Assembly: GCA_014804755.1 (NCBI GenBank)
Contig: JAAUZE010000010.1
Location: 32,966-96,965, forward strand
Direction: 5' to 3'
Origin: Lachnospiraceae bacterium
Lineage (GTDB): Bacteria > Bacillota > Clostridia > Lachnospirales > Lachnospiraceae
Length of the DNA stretch: 64,000 nt
Shown: piece after piece, positions 16,577 to 25,084 of the stretch
How positions within the stretch are numbered: position 1 is the first letter of the stretch
How the letters are laid out: every line of letters starts with the position of its first letter
The notes under the pieces: model-generated
What the model saw: the letters and a program-made list of their open reading frames with translations, nothing else
Told to the model about the DNA's origin: nothing
Database searches by the model: none
Made by a program: the position numbers and the translations under genes

Positions 16577-17629
16577 TCAGGTAGCATCCTCCACAAATAT
16601 GGACGCCTCTTTCACCAGATCTCTCTCAATCTCTTTCGTAACAGTTTTGCCGTTTTTATCCCGGATAATGCGGATAATCGGACGGTCGGGAAACGCATGA
16701 TTCTGTTTTACGACGATCGCCTCTTCGCCTGTGCTGAGCTTCACTTTCGTTCCGACAGGGTAAATGGCTATGAAATTCAAAAAGTTATCCACAAGCTCTT
16801 GCGGAAATAATTGATTTGCCGCTGTGCGCAGAAATTCGACTGCCTCGTGGACTTTTTTCCGCTTGTAGCCGATTCCGCTGATCATTTCGTCAAACATATC
16901 GCAAATGGTAATAATCTGAATGGTAAGCGGAATGGATGTCGCATGCAGCGGATAGCCCGAACCGTCAATATGTTCATGATGCATCAGGATCATATTTTTA
17001 CTTTCATTCGACAGCCACGTTTCATTTTTTAACGAGGTATACGCATAAACCGGATGTTTTTTGTATTCGCTGAATTCCATCTCTGACATTTCTGTCATAT
17101 TGGTATCTTTATAATCCAACGTCAGATAGCGCAGACCCAGATCATGCAGCAGACATGCGATTCCCATATCGTGAACCGTATCATTTCTAAAAGAATATTT
17201 TAACGCGAGTAACGTAACTAAGGTACACAGGCTGATAGAATGCTCATAAAGATCCGCGCTCCGCTCTTTAATATCATAGACCTTTTCGAGTACACTATTC
17301 TCTGACAGAATTTCCATAATGATGGCGTCGGCCGTTTGACAAAGCTCCTGCAGTTCATCATTATGCTGATAAGTATGCTTCTCGATCACGTCGCGAATCT
17401 TGTCATGAAAACCTTTCTCCATGTCGTTCCGCAAAATAAGAATCTCATTGACCGGAATTTTTAGCTCATCATGAATAAAGACTTCATTGATACCAAGCTC
17501 TTTCAGCTTCTCAATATATTCTTTTTTCAAAACCGTGCCGCTTCCGAGTAAGACCTGATAGTCCCTTGTCATAATGTCCTGCTCAAGAACATTCCCCTCT
17601 TCAAGCTGATCCACCTTTGTTAGTTTCAA
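16577..17629 (-). CDS. HD-GYP domain protein, probable c-di-GMP phosphodiesterase
   Basis: A 350-residue protein with an N-terminal domain of about 100 residues (common before HD-GYP domains) and an HD-GYP domain: HD in CLLHDLGLRYL, then HHEHIDGSGYP and a downstream DMFDEM. HD-GYP proteins hydrolyse cyclic di-GMP. The motif is DGSGYP, and the metal-binding residues look intact. The start is TTG 17629 with GAGG about 6 bp upstream, giving the domain start MKLTKVDQLEEGNVL. It has no TM, so any sensing is cytoplasmic. It lies upstream of serS in the same direction. Confidence 0.88.
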   Translation of the reverse strand: MKLTKVDQLEEGNVLEQDIMTRDYQVLLGSGTVLKKEYIEKLKELGINEVFIHDELKIPVNEILILRNDMEKGFHDKIRDVIEKHTYQHNDELQELCQTADAIIMEILSENSVLEKVYDIKERSADLYEHSISLCTLVTLLALKYSFRNDTVHDMGIACLLHDLGLRYLTLDYKDTNMTEMSEMEFSEYKKHPVYAYTSLKNETWLSNESKNMILMHHEHIDGSGYPLHATSIPLTIQIITICDMFDEMISGIGYKRKKVHEAVEFLRTAANQLFPQELVDNFLNFIAIYPVGTKVKLSTGEEAIVVKQNHAFPDRPIIRIIRDKNGKTVTKEIERDLVKEASIFVEDAT

Positions 17630-17673
17630 TTGGCCTCAAGTCCTTTTCTGCTACAATAGTTTTTATGATCAAT

Positions 17674-18192
17674 CTATTTTTGGTTAGAATTGATCGCGAT
17701 CTCAAGCGCTTCTTTTTCTTCTTCACCAAGATCTATCGCGCATGCGCCCGCCGTGATTTCTTTCGTATAGGAATAGCAGCCGTCGCTGCTGTGAACGGAA
17801 TTTAATATAAACCCGTCATCCTTATCATTCAAAAGAGCAAGGCTAAAACTGAGTTTTCCACCCATTTCCTTAAAAGCATCGTATTTTACAATTCCGACCT
17901 TTTGGAATGTCAGTTCTAAATTATTATAAATCTTACGAATATCTTTTCTATTCTGATCTGTGGAACGCTTTAGATACGTATTCTCCTCTTTGATCGCGAC
18001 GATATCTGATTCCAATGTTGCCGCTTTTGCACCTTTCATAAAACGATTGATTCTCTTTTTCGTTTTTGACAACTGTACCAGACAAACAATCACGATGATA
18101 AACAAAATCAAACACAAAGCTAAAATTCCGATCAGCACATACGCAATATCTAAATTTCCCAGACCTATCCTGTCCAACAATTTACTATTCAT
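17674..18192 (-). CDS. DUF4446-family membrane protein
   Basis: A 172-residue protein with one N-terminal TM (about 17-40), a coiled-coil stretch (about 50-90) and the conserved DUF4446 core (KVGIVKYDAFKEMGGKLSFS, then LNSVHSSDGCYSYTKEI). Function unknown; the family is often encoded beside parAB in Clostridia, as here. GGAG lies 9 bp before ATG 18192. Confidence 0.88.
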   Translation of the reverse strand: MNSKLLDRIGLGNLDIAYVLIGILALCLILFIIVIVCLVQLSKTKKRINRFMKGAKAATLESDIVAIKEENTYLKRSTDQNRKDIRKIYNNLELTFQKVGIVKYDAFKEMGGKLSFSLALLNDKDDGFILNSVHSSDGCYSYTKEITAGACAIDLGEEEKEALEIAINSNQK

Positions 18193-18256
18193 TCGTATTT
18201 TCTCCGTTTCAATTCAAGTCCGATGCTCCGCATTCTGCTACGGGTTATTTGATCTG

Positions 18257-19153
18257 TTATCTGTTAAGGGCGTCCAATATTCTTTCCAGGTCATCGTGAG
18301 AATAAAACTCGATTTCAATTTTTCCCGCGCCATCACCTTTCCCACTAACGGCAACCTTTGTACCGAGACGCTGCTTCAATTTTTCCTGAATATCCTGATA
18401 AACCGCCTCAAGGCTTTCATTTTTCTCTTTTTCTTTTTTCTCCTTTGCAGGCTTACCGATAGACTTGACCAGTTTTTCAATATCACGTACACTCAGTTTT
18501 TCATCAAAGATTCTCTGTGCAAGTGCATACTGCTCATCCGCATCTTCAATTGCCAACAGCGCGCGGGCATGTCCCGTCGAGATCATATCGTTGATTACCA
18601 TCTGCTGTACTTCCTCAGACAGCTTTAAAAGACGCATAGAATTTGTTACCGCGGCGCGACTTTTCGATACTCGTTCCGCTACCTCGTCCTGCTTTAAGTT
18701 GAATTCCGTCAGTAACTTTTTATATGCCTGCGCTTCTTCGATGGGATTCAAATTCTCACGCTGAATATTTTCAATCAATGAGATTTCAACAATCTCCTGC
18801 TCAGTCAGATTCCGGATGATCACAGGTACTTCTTTTAATCCGGCAAGCTTTGCGGCACGCCAGCGACGCTCACCCGCCACGATCTCATAATAACCGTCTC
18901 GCTGCTGCACGAGAATCGGTTGCAATAACCCGAACTGTTTGATTGAATCAGCAAGCTCCTGCAACGCATCCTCATCAAAATTTTTTCTCGGCTGGTCTCT
19001 GTTCGGCTCCACCATGGTGATCTTTACTAGCGTTTCCGATGACGATTCCGTTTGTTCTTCTTTTTTCGTTTCCGCTTTCTTCGGATTTGTATCCACACCC
19101 AATCCACTTGGAATCAGTGCGTCTAACCCTTTCCCCAATCTTTTCGTCGCCAT
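18257..19153 (-). CDS. parB: Chromosome partitioning protein ParB (Spo0J)
   Basis: A 298-residue ParB CTPase/clamp. The N-terminal KRLGKGLDALIP is typical of chromosomal ParB. The CTP-binding region includes GERRWRAAK and ENIQRENLNPIEEA; a helix-turn-helix (about 140-200, EVAERVSKSRAAVTNSMRL) reads parS; the C-terminal dimerisation domain follows a Lys/Glu linker. It lies 3 bp downstream of parA, with cognate parS sites just beyond parA. Confidence 0.96.
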   Translation of the reverse strand: MATKRLGKGLDALIPSGLGVDTNPKKAETKKEEQTESSSETLVKITMVEPNRDQPRKNFDEDALQELADSIKQFGLLQPILVQQRDGYYEIVAGERRWRAAKLAGLKEVPVIIRNLTEQEIVEISLIENIQRENLNPIEEAQAYKKLLTEFNLKQDEVAERVSKSRAAVTNSMRLLKLSEEVQQMVINDMISTGHARALLAIEDADEQYALAQRIFDEKLSVRDIEKLVKSIGKPAKEKKEKEKNESLEAVYQDIQEKLKQRLGTKVAVSGKGDGAGKIEIEFYSHDDLERILDALNR

Positions 19154-19156
19154 CTC

Positions 19157-19924
19157 CTATTCATCCTTTCCGCCAATAATCTCATCCGCCAGACTCATAT
19201 ATGCTTCCGCGCCGGCTGACTTGGGATCATATACATTGATCGGCATTCCATAGCTGGGTGCCTCCGCTAAACGGATATTTCTTGGTATCATCGTTTCGTA
19301 TACGTTTGCTTTGAGATTTGCTTTTACATTTTCCACGACCTGCATGGAAAGATTCGTTCTTGCATCAAACATGGTAAAAAGAACACCTTCTAAATCCAGT
19401 TCAGGATTCAGACGCTCCTTTACCAAATTGACAGTATGGATCAACTGGCTTAAACCTTCCAATGCATAATACTCACATTGAATCGGAACAAGTACCGAAT
19501 CGGATGTTGTCATGGCATTGATCGTCAACATATTCAGGGAAGGAGGACAATCAATAATGATATAATCATATTTATCTTTTACATAGTCCACTTCGTTTTT
19601 GAGAATAAATTCTTTTTTATCAACACCAATCAATTCAATTTCCGATGCGGCAAGATTAACATTTGACGGGATAATATCAACATTTTCAATGACATTGTCA
19701 ATGATACAGTCACGAATAGAACAGTCACCTAAAATTAATTCATAGATTGTGTTTTCCAATTCGTTTTTGTTAATACCAAATCCGCTTGTCGTATTTCCCT
19801 GCGGATCCGTATCAATCACAAGAACCTTTTTCTCCTTTAATGCCAAAGCTGCTGACAGATTGATGGAGGTTGTGGTTTTTCCTACTCCCCCTTTTTGATT
19901 TGCAATTGCTATGATTTTACCCAT
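19157..19924 (-). CDS. parA: Chromosome partitioning ATPase ParA (Soj)
   Basis: A 255-residue deviant-Walker ATPase. KGGVGKTTTSINLS carries the signature Lys and P-loop at residues 10-23; Walker B is YDYIIIDCPPSL, and DPQGNTTSGFG follows the switch I Asp. It works with ParB in origin segregation and can regulate DnaA in related bacteria. Start ATG 19924 with AAAGGAA upstream. Confidence 0.97.
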   Translation of the reverse strand: MGKIIAIANQKGGVGKTTTSINLSAALALKEKKVLVIDTDPQGNTTSGFGINKNELENTIYELILGDCSIRDCIIDNVIENVDIIPSNVNLAASEIELIGVDKKEFILKNEVDYVKDKYDYIIIDCPPSLNMLTINAMTTSDSVLVPIQCEYYALEGLSQLIHTVNLVKERLNPELDLEGVLFTMFDARTNLSMQVVENVKANLKANVYETMIPRNIRLAEAPSYGMPINVYDPKSAGAEAYMSLADEIIGGKDE

Positions 19925-20125
19925 TTTTATTCCTTTCTTCAGGATTTCTCTCGAATATCTCTCATAAATTCACTTTTCGATTATAACACTATTTGCTATG
20001 AGATTCTACCATTGATTGCGGATTATTTTGAAATAATTTCATTAAAATTTTGAGCATCATCGGTGGGATTCTATCTGGAATCTATATTTTGTGGTCTTCG
20101 GTTTTTCGTTCAAAAATACTTTTCA

Positions 20126-20164
20126 TGTTTCACGCCTTTACACAAAAATGTTTCACGAACAACA
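20126..20164. promoter_or_regulatory. Degenerate parS-like half-sites
   Basis: TGTTTCACG occurs at 20126-20134 and again at 20149-20157. The second continues as TGTTTCACGAACAACA (20149-20164), matching 13 of 16 bases of the parS consensus. These are probably weak ParB sites or decayed copies next to the two perfect ones. Confidence 0.45.
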
Positions 20165-20185
20165 TTCACAATATCTTGTGGAAAA

Positions 20186-20201
20186 TGTTTCACGTGAAAC
20201 A
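20186..20201. promoter_or_regulatory. parS: parS site 1
   Basis: TGTTTCACGTGAAACA is a perfect match to the bacterial chromosomal parS consensus, here within the longer palindrome ATGTTTCACGTGAAACAT. It lies about 260 bp upstream of parA and loads ParB clamps. Confidence 0.97.
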
Positions 20202-20235
20202 TAAATATCGTATTTAGAAAATGATAGAGGAACAA

Positions 20236-20251
20236 TGTTTCACGTGAAACA
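20236..20251. promoter_or_regulatory. parS: parS site 2
   Basis: A second perfect TGTTTCACGTGAAACA, spaced exactly 50 bp from the first, with the same flanking A/T that extends the palindrome. Confidence 0.97.
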
Positions 20252-20323
20252 TTATTTTAAGTCAAACTAGATATTGATTTGACTGTTTATCACATGATTT
20301 TTTTCCCTTTTGGATTGGATTCA

Positions 20324-20348
20324 TGATATAATAGCCGCAAAGGAAAAG
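20324..20348 (+). promoter_or_regulatory. Promoter/leader motif shared with 51148-51172
   Basis: Contains TATAAT (20327-20332) followed by AGCCGCAAAGGAAAAG. Twenty-five bases are identical to 51148-51172 upstream of the M48 protease gene, and similarity continues (TAAACGG versus CAAGCGG). It lies about 65 bp upstream of the lipoprotein gene and probably provides its promoter and transcript 5' end. No good -35 is visible. Confidence 0.55.
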
Positions 20349-20409
20349 TAAACGGTTGCAAAAAGTAGCAAGCTATTTAGTAAATCGCAATTGAAATGGA
20401 GAAATAATT

Positions 20410-20931
20410 ATGAAGAAGATATTAGCTATTTTAATTTGTGGTATTATGGTTTTCGGAATAACAGGATGTGATGTTTCTAAAAAAAGAACGGTAAACCCGG
20501 TTTATGAAGATGCACAAAATACAGTTGCTTTTCTGGTTGATGCAATAGAAAGAAAAGATGCACAGACGATTAAAGATCAGTTTTCTCCCTATGCACAAAA
20601 CAATATCGACAATCTGGATGAAAAAATAGATCGTTTGATTGAAGAATTTCCAGGATGGAATGATGATTACGAATTATCAGATACATTTCAGCGTTGGTCG
20701 AATCATGGTAAAATAACATTAATGCTGACTCCGTCTTTTGATTTTGAGGTAGATGGAAAAGCTTACCGCATGCGCATTATTTATTATACGAAATCAGATG
20801 AAGATGAGACGAAGTTGGGTTATTATTCTATTCAGATATATGAAAGATATACGGAATATTCGAGTGGCTTTTACACACATGGCGTAGATGATGATCCGGA
20901 TATTTTGCTTTGGGACTATACGCAATCATAG
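20410..20931 (+). CDS. DUF5104-like lipoprotein
   Basis: A 173-residue lipoprotein with a short basic N-terminus, hydrophobic core and lipobox GITGC (Cys20), followed by a mixed alpha/beta domain of about 140 residues resembling the DUF5104 family. That family is uncharacterised, with an NTF2-like look (YEDAQNTVAFLVDAIERKD; later YRMRIIYYTKSDE). GGAG lies 9 bp before ATG 20410. It sits alone among the parS sites, transcribed away from parA. Confidence 0.82.
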   Translation: MKKILAILICGIMVFGITGCDVSKKRTVNPVYEDAQNTVAFLVDAIERKDAQTIKDQFSPYAQNNIDNLDEKIDRLIEEFPGWNDDYELSDTFQRWSNHGKITLMLTPSFDFEVDGKAYRMRIIYYTKSDEDETKLGYYSIQIYERYTEYSSGFYTHGVDDDPDILLWDYTQS

Positions 20932-20991
20932 TAAAATACAAAACGATTAAGCTATAAAATAAAAACATGATTCATTTTTAAAAATATATAT

Positions 20992-21029
20992 CATGTAAAA
21001 AATGTTTCATGTGAAACATTTTTTACATG
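20992..21029. repeat. 38-bp inverted repeat containing a variant parS
   Basis: CATGTAAAAAATGTTTCA (20992-21009) and its exact complement TGAAACATTTTTTACATG (21012-21029) flank a 2-nt centre. The core TGTTTCATGTGAAACA (21003-21018) differs from parS by one central base. It lies 60 bp after the lipoprotein stop and could be a terminator, a ParB site, or both. Confidence 0.75.
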
Positions 21030-21171
21030 AAGATTGTCTAATTATAGTAAAGAAATCGTGTTAAATAAAGTCGAATAAATTTTATCAGATTATACTTTAC
21101 CAACCAAATGAAAAGGGAGTAGAATACCTAATAGTAACATATCAATTTTTAAATAAAGAAAGGCACTAACA

Positions 21172-22071
21172 TTGAATCTAAAAAGAAAAAAAGTAAATAG
21201 AACTTTATGTTCTATTCTGTTATGCATTTGTATTATCTGCAATTACAATTTCATCGTATTAGCAAGCAAAGGATCTTTTGAGACGAAGGGATTTCGTAAA
21301 GGAATTTTTCAGTACACATCTTCTTTAAAAAATGCAGTTTTTCCGGATGAAGAAACAGAACAGGCTGCAATCGACAGCATGACGCCAAAAGAGTATACGG
21401 ATTATCTTTATCGGGAAGCTGTCAATTTCTTTTACACTACCAAAATTGACTTAGGCTGGAACAATATTTTATGCGTCGGTGACAGCATCACGCTTGGTGT
21501 ACAAACCGGAATAGAAGAACCCTATCCCAACAGTTATCCCGAAATTGTCGGAACTTTATTTCATACTGATGTCGATAATGAAGGGATCGGCGCTTCTACA
21601 ATTTGGGGAAGTGGTCCATATGCAATGTGCAAACGAATTGTCAATTATGGTCCCGCAGACGCTGTATTTATTTTAGGAGGAACGAACGACTGGTTTTATG
21701 GCGAACAATGTAAGCTTGGTGATTTGAATTCACCCATCACCTTTGTCTACGATTTCAACTGGCTCTGTGAAAATTTAGTAGATTGTTATTCCAATGCAGA
21801 AATCTTTTTTATCATTCCAATGGATCCTGTTGAGCACATAGGGATTGAACCATATGATGATTTCGATGTTATTCGAAACGTAGAAAGAAATATTGCTGCT
21901 AGCTATGGCTTTCATGTGATTGATCTCCCTGCAAAAAATATTCTTTCGGGACTTGACCCGGCAACAAGAGAAGCTTACTATTCTGACCATTGCCATCTTA
22001 ACACAATGGGATATGAGATGTTAGGAAAGATCATTGCATATGAAGCAATAAAGGAAATGTTTGGTCATTAA
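21172..22071 (+). CDS. Exported SGNH/GDSL-family hydrolase
   Basis: A 299-residue protein with an N-terminal signal or anchor (about 11-31) and an SGNH hydrolase domain: block I CVGDSITLG (Ser105), block III LGGTNDW (Asn) and block V SDHCHLN (Asp and His of the triad). Such enzymes are extracellular esterases or deacetylases acting on glycans or lipids; substrate unknown. The start is TTG 21172 with GAAAGG 9 bp upstream. Transcribed in the same direction as the lipoprotein; a terminator follows at 22106. Confidence 0.85.
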   Translation: MNLKRKKVNRTLCSILLCICIICNYNFIVLASKGSFETKGFRKGIFQYTSSLKNAVFPDEETEQAAIDSMTPKEYTDYLYREAVNFFYTTKIDLGWNNILCVGDSITLGVQTGIEEPYPNSYPEIVGTLFHTDVDNEGIGASTIWGSGPYAMCKRIVNYGPADAVFILGGTNDWFYGEQCKLGDLNSPITFVYDFNWLCENLVDCYSNAEIFFIIPMDPVEHIGIEPYDDFDVIRNVERNIAASYGFHVIDLPAKNILSGLDPATREAYYSDHCHLNTMGYEMLGKIIAYEAIKEMFGH

Positions 22072-22105
22072 AAAGAACATAAAGTCATGCGTTTACTCAG
22101 TAAAA

Positions 22106-22149
22106 GACCGCGAAGCTTTTTATAAAATGCTTCGCGGTCGCTTGTTTTT
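22106..22149 (+). terminator. Terminator after the SGNH hydrolase
   Basis: GACCGCGAAGC (22106-22116) pairs perfectly with GCTTCGCGGTC (22129-22139), followed by GCTTGTTTTT. It separates the hydrolase from the convergent response-regulator gene. Confidence 0.85.
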
Positions 22150-22160
22150 CCCTTGCACCC

Positions 22161-22799
22161 TTATATGGTGATCAGATTATTTTTTATTGCAAAGACAGCT
22201 GCCTGCGTGCGATCGGAAACATCAATCTTTCTGAAAATACTGGAGATATGATTTTTTACCGTTCTTTCACTTATATCTAACTGAATTGCAATCTCTTTAT
22301 TGAAATGTCCTTTCGCTACTAATTTAAGTACTTCCACCTCACGCCTTGTTAATGCATCAATTTTTTCTCGATCTTCATCTCGATGAATCAATCTCGAATT
22401 GAGGGCGGGAATCAGATCCGGTTGAATATAGGTCTCTCCCTGATAAATGTCTTTGATCGCCTTGACCAATTCTGCAGAACTGGAATCCTTTAAGATATAT
22501 CCCTCAACACCAATATCAACAAGATTCACTAAATACTCTGCCTCATTGTGAAATGTCAGTATGGCAACCTTCACCGGAATCCGATTTTTACGGATTTCCC
22601 TTAAAACGTCAATTCCACTCATTCCGATCATATTCACATCCAGCAATATAATATCCGGCAATTCCTGATCAAGCAGCTTTAAGCAGTCTGCTCCATTCGA
22701 CGCTTGCGCGGTTACCCGAATATCTCCGTCAAATTCAATCAACTGCTTTACACCCTCGCGCACCATCTCATGATCATCTACCAACATGACTTTAATCAT
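22161..22799 (-). CDS. NarL/DegU-type response regulator
   Basis: A 212-residue regulator with a receiver domain (acidic DD at 8-9, phospho-acceptor Asp54 in DIILLDVNM, Lys in YILKDSS) and a LuxR-type helix-turn-helix (LTRREVEVLKLVAKG, NKEIAIQLDISERTVKNHISSI). Start ATG 22799, with AGAGAGGA 6 bp upstream; a TTG two codons earlier is less likely because it abuts the SD. It lies 13 bp downstream of its partner kinase, the DegS/DegU arrangement. Confidence 0.92.
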   Translation of the reverse strand: MIKVMLVDDHEMVREGVKQLIEFDGDIRVTAQASNGADCLKLLDQELPDIILLDVNMIGMSGIDVLREIRKNRIPVKVAILTFHNEAEYLVNLVDIGVEGYILKDSSSAELVKAIKDIYQGETYIQPDLIPALNSRLIHRDEDREKIDALTRREVEVLKLVAKGHFNKEIAIQLDISERTVKNHISSIFRKIDVSDRTQAAVFAIKNNLITI

Positions 22800-22812
22800 A
22801 TACAATCCTCTC

Positions 22813-23910
22813 TTATTCTTTCAACACAATCTGCGCACGGGTTCCCTGTCCGGTACTATCTATATGAAACGTTCCCCCGATCAAGTAGGTGCGCTCTTTT
22901 ACCAGTTCAAGCCCGAAATGCTTATCCTCATTATCTTGTGAAGAAAAACCACTGCCGTTATCCGCTACTGTTAACTCAATCATACCGTTATCTCTTTTTA
23001 ATGTTAATATTACCCGATCGCCGCCCGAATGAAAAATCGCATTTCTCAAAAGCTCCATTGCAACTCTATAAAGAACAATACATTTTTCATTATTGACGCC
23101 GGAAAGCTCATCAACGTCGGCAATGATCATCATAGAAGTATATTTTTGTAAATCCTCCACCGCATTGAGCAGTGATTCACGAAATCCCAAATCATCAAAG
23201 ATCATCGGTCTTAAATCACTGATAAAATTCCGCGCTTTTTGAATCGTTTCCCGCAAATACTTTTCAATAGATGCAAGCTCCAATTTCGCACGTACCAAAT
23301 CCTTATCCATATACCTGCCGCACAACTCGAGCATATGAATCGTATGCACAAGATCCTGCACGATCGTATCATGCAGATCGCTCGCTATTCTCTTTCTGTC
23401 ATTGTCCAGCGCATGCAGGATTTGGGGCATATCAATCTTATTTTCTTCTTTTTTATCTATGGGCAATCCTGCTTCCTTGTCCCTCTGCATCATAGCCCAA
23501 TGCGCATATGCCCTGTCTATTTCATTATAATTGACATTTATGTCATTATTATCCGGCTGTGTATCCTCAGAAGGTTCCGGCCGTTCATCCAAATTCTGCC
23601 ATGCCTCCCGCAGCACCGAAATCCGTTTCTTAATCACATTCTGTTTATGATAGAAAGCCTGATTTTCTTTTTCAAATGCACGAATCTGCTCTTTATTTCT
23701 GGCTATCTCATCCTTGTACCGGCTCTCTATATTACGAGGAGAAAAAATTTTCACATCCGTATCTTCTTTTTCATAGAGAGATTGCAGATATCTTTTTGCC
23801 TGCAAAATTTGATCCTCATGCTCTTGAATCTGCTTTTGCGTCTCCGCCAGCTCCGTTTCCAGATCGAGGATCACCTGATAAAGTTTTTCATTGGCCATTT
23901 CTTTTTCCAT
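22813..23910 (-). CDS. DegS-like cytosolic sensor histidine kinase
   Basis: A 365-residue kinase without TM segments. The N-terminal half (about 5-105) is a long coiled coil, as in DegS. The HisKA_3 motif DRKRIASDLHDTIVQ contains His180; the HATPase has ADNGSGF and HFGLELVKERT. By analogy it phosphorylates the adjacent NarL-type regulator in response to an intracellular signal; targets unknown. Divergent from the alpha/beta hydrolase gene across a 226-bp AT-rich gap (23911-24136). Confidence 0.92.
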   Translation of the reverse strand: MEKEMANEKLYQVILDLETELAETQKQIQEHEDQILQAKRYLQSLYEKEDTDVKIFSPRNIESRYKDEIARNKEQIRAFEKENQAFYHKQNVIKKRISVLREAWQNLDERPEPSEDTQPDNNDINVNYNEIDRAYAHWAMMQRDKEAGLPIDKKEENKIDMPQILHALDNDRKRIASDLHDTIVQDLVHTIHMLELCGRYMDKDLVRAKLELASIEKYLRETIQKARNFISDLRPMIFDDLGFRESLLNAVEDLQKYTSMMIIADVDELSGVNNEKCIVLYRVAMELLRNAIFHSGGDRVILTLKRDNGMIELTVADNGSGFSSQDNEDKHFGLELVKERTYLIGGTFHIDSTGQGTRAQIVLKE

Positions 23911-24136
23911 GCTGCTTTGATCTCACTTCCACTTTCTAAAAAAGATACGATATACATCTAGCATAATCATAAAACAACGATTATAATGAAAAAGGAACCA
24001 TTTTCAAAATAAAATCTACATCATAAATATGTATTTGAATGATACCATATAATCCATTATAATAATATCAGTATTTTATCAATCTTAGCAAAAAATTAAT
24101 TACAGAACATACTACAGGCGGGAGTCGTGAAAGTTT

Positions 24137-25084
24137 ATGAAAAAAAACAAAAAATTCTTCTTAACTTTATCCGGTTTGGCTCTTACAACCATGCATGGAT
24201 TGAATTGCATGGAATACAATGCTTGTTTATCAAAAAGCATATTACCGACGGATCAAATACAGCAGTTTCAATGGCGGTTCGGAACAATCAAATACCGCAA
24301 AATAGGTGCGGGAGCGCCCCTGCTGCTCATTCATGATCTGACGCCGGGCTCGAGCTCTTACGAATTTTCTCATGTCGAAGAGATACTTGCAAAAACAAAC
24401 ACGGTCTATTCGATTGATCTGTTAGGCTATGGGCGGTCGGACAAACCGAACATGACCTATACCAATTATCTTTATGTCCAGCTCATCACTGACTTTATCA
24501 AAAGAGTGATTGGTAAAAAAACAAGTATTGTCGCAACAGGCTTAAGCGCTATATCCGCTATCATGACTGTACATAACGATGCGGAATTTGTGGATAAATT
24601 GATTCTCATTCATCCGCAGGATTTATACGAAGGCAATCAGATTCCATCCACACAATTAAAACTGCTCAAGCTGTTTATTGATTCTCCGATCGTCGGAACT
24701 TTTATTTATTATCTCCATACAAACAAAGTGACTATCCAAACGCAGTTCCTCTATGAATATTTTTATCGGCCGACTGCAGATATGGAGACGATCATCGACG
24801 CATATTTGGAAGCCTCCCACATCGGTTTCTTCAGAGGAAAATATGCGTATTCGAGTTATCTTGCAAAATACGGAAACAGTAATTGTATTTCCGCTTTAAA
24901 AAATATGAATAACAGTATCCTGATGATCTCCGGAGAAAAATCCACGCTCTCCGATACGAATGAAGGAAACTATACATATTTTAATCGTTCCATTGAAACA
25001 ATCCGCATTACAAATTCCAAAAATCTTCCGCAATTGGAAAACCCGAAAGAGACCGCTGAACGGATTTTAGATTTTTTAGCTTAA
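24137..25084 (+). CDS. Alpha/beta-hydrolase-fold protein with a degenerate triad
   Basis: A 315-residue protein with a hydrophobic N-terminus (about 6-20, possible anchor) and an alpha/beta hydrolase fold: PLLLIHDLTPGSSSYEF (oxyanion region), YSIDLLGYGRSDKP, and a nucleophile elbow ATGLSAIS with Ser. At the place where relatives carry the catalytic His (GH-LPQ-E), the sequence is SKNLPQLENP, so His is replaced by Asn; the usual acid position in SGEKS is Ser. It may be a pseudo-hydrolase or use other residues. No strong SD is seen; ATG 24137 is the only sensible start. Its last 9 bp overlap the convergent rsmG gene. Confidence 0.8.
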   Translation: MKKNKKFFLTLSGLALTTMHGLNCMEYNACLSKSILPTDQIQQFQWRFGTIKYRKIGAGAPLLLIHDLTPGSSSYEFSHVEEILAKTNTVYSIDLLGYGRSDKPNMTYTNYLYVQLITDFIKRVIGKKTSIVATGLSAISAIMTVHNDAEFVDKLILIHPQDLYEGNQIPSTQLKLLKLFIDSPIVGTFIYYLHTNKVTIQTQFLYEYFYRPTADMETIIDAYLEASHIGFFRGKYAYSSYLAKYGNSNCISALKNMNNSILMISGEKSTLSDTNEGNYTYFNRSIETIRITNSKNLPQLENPKETAERILDFLA

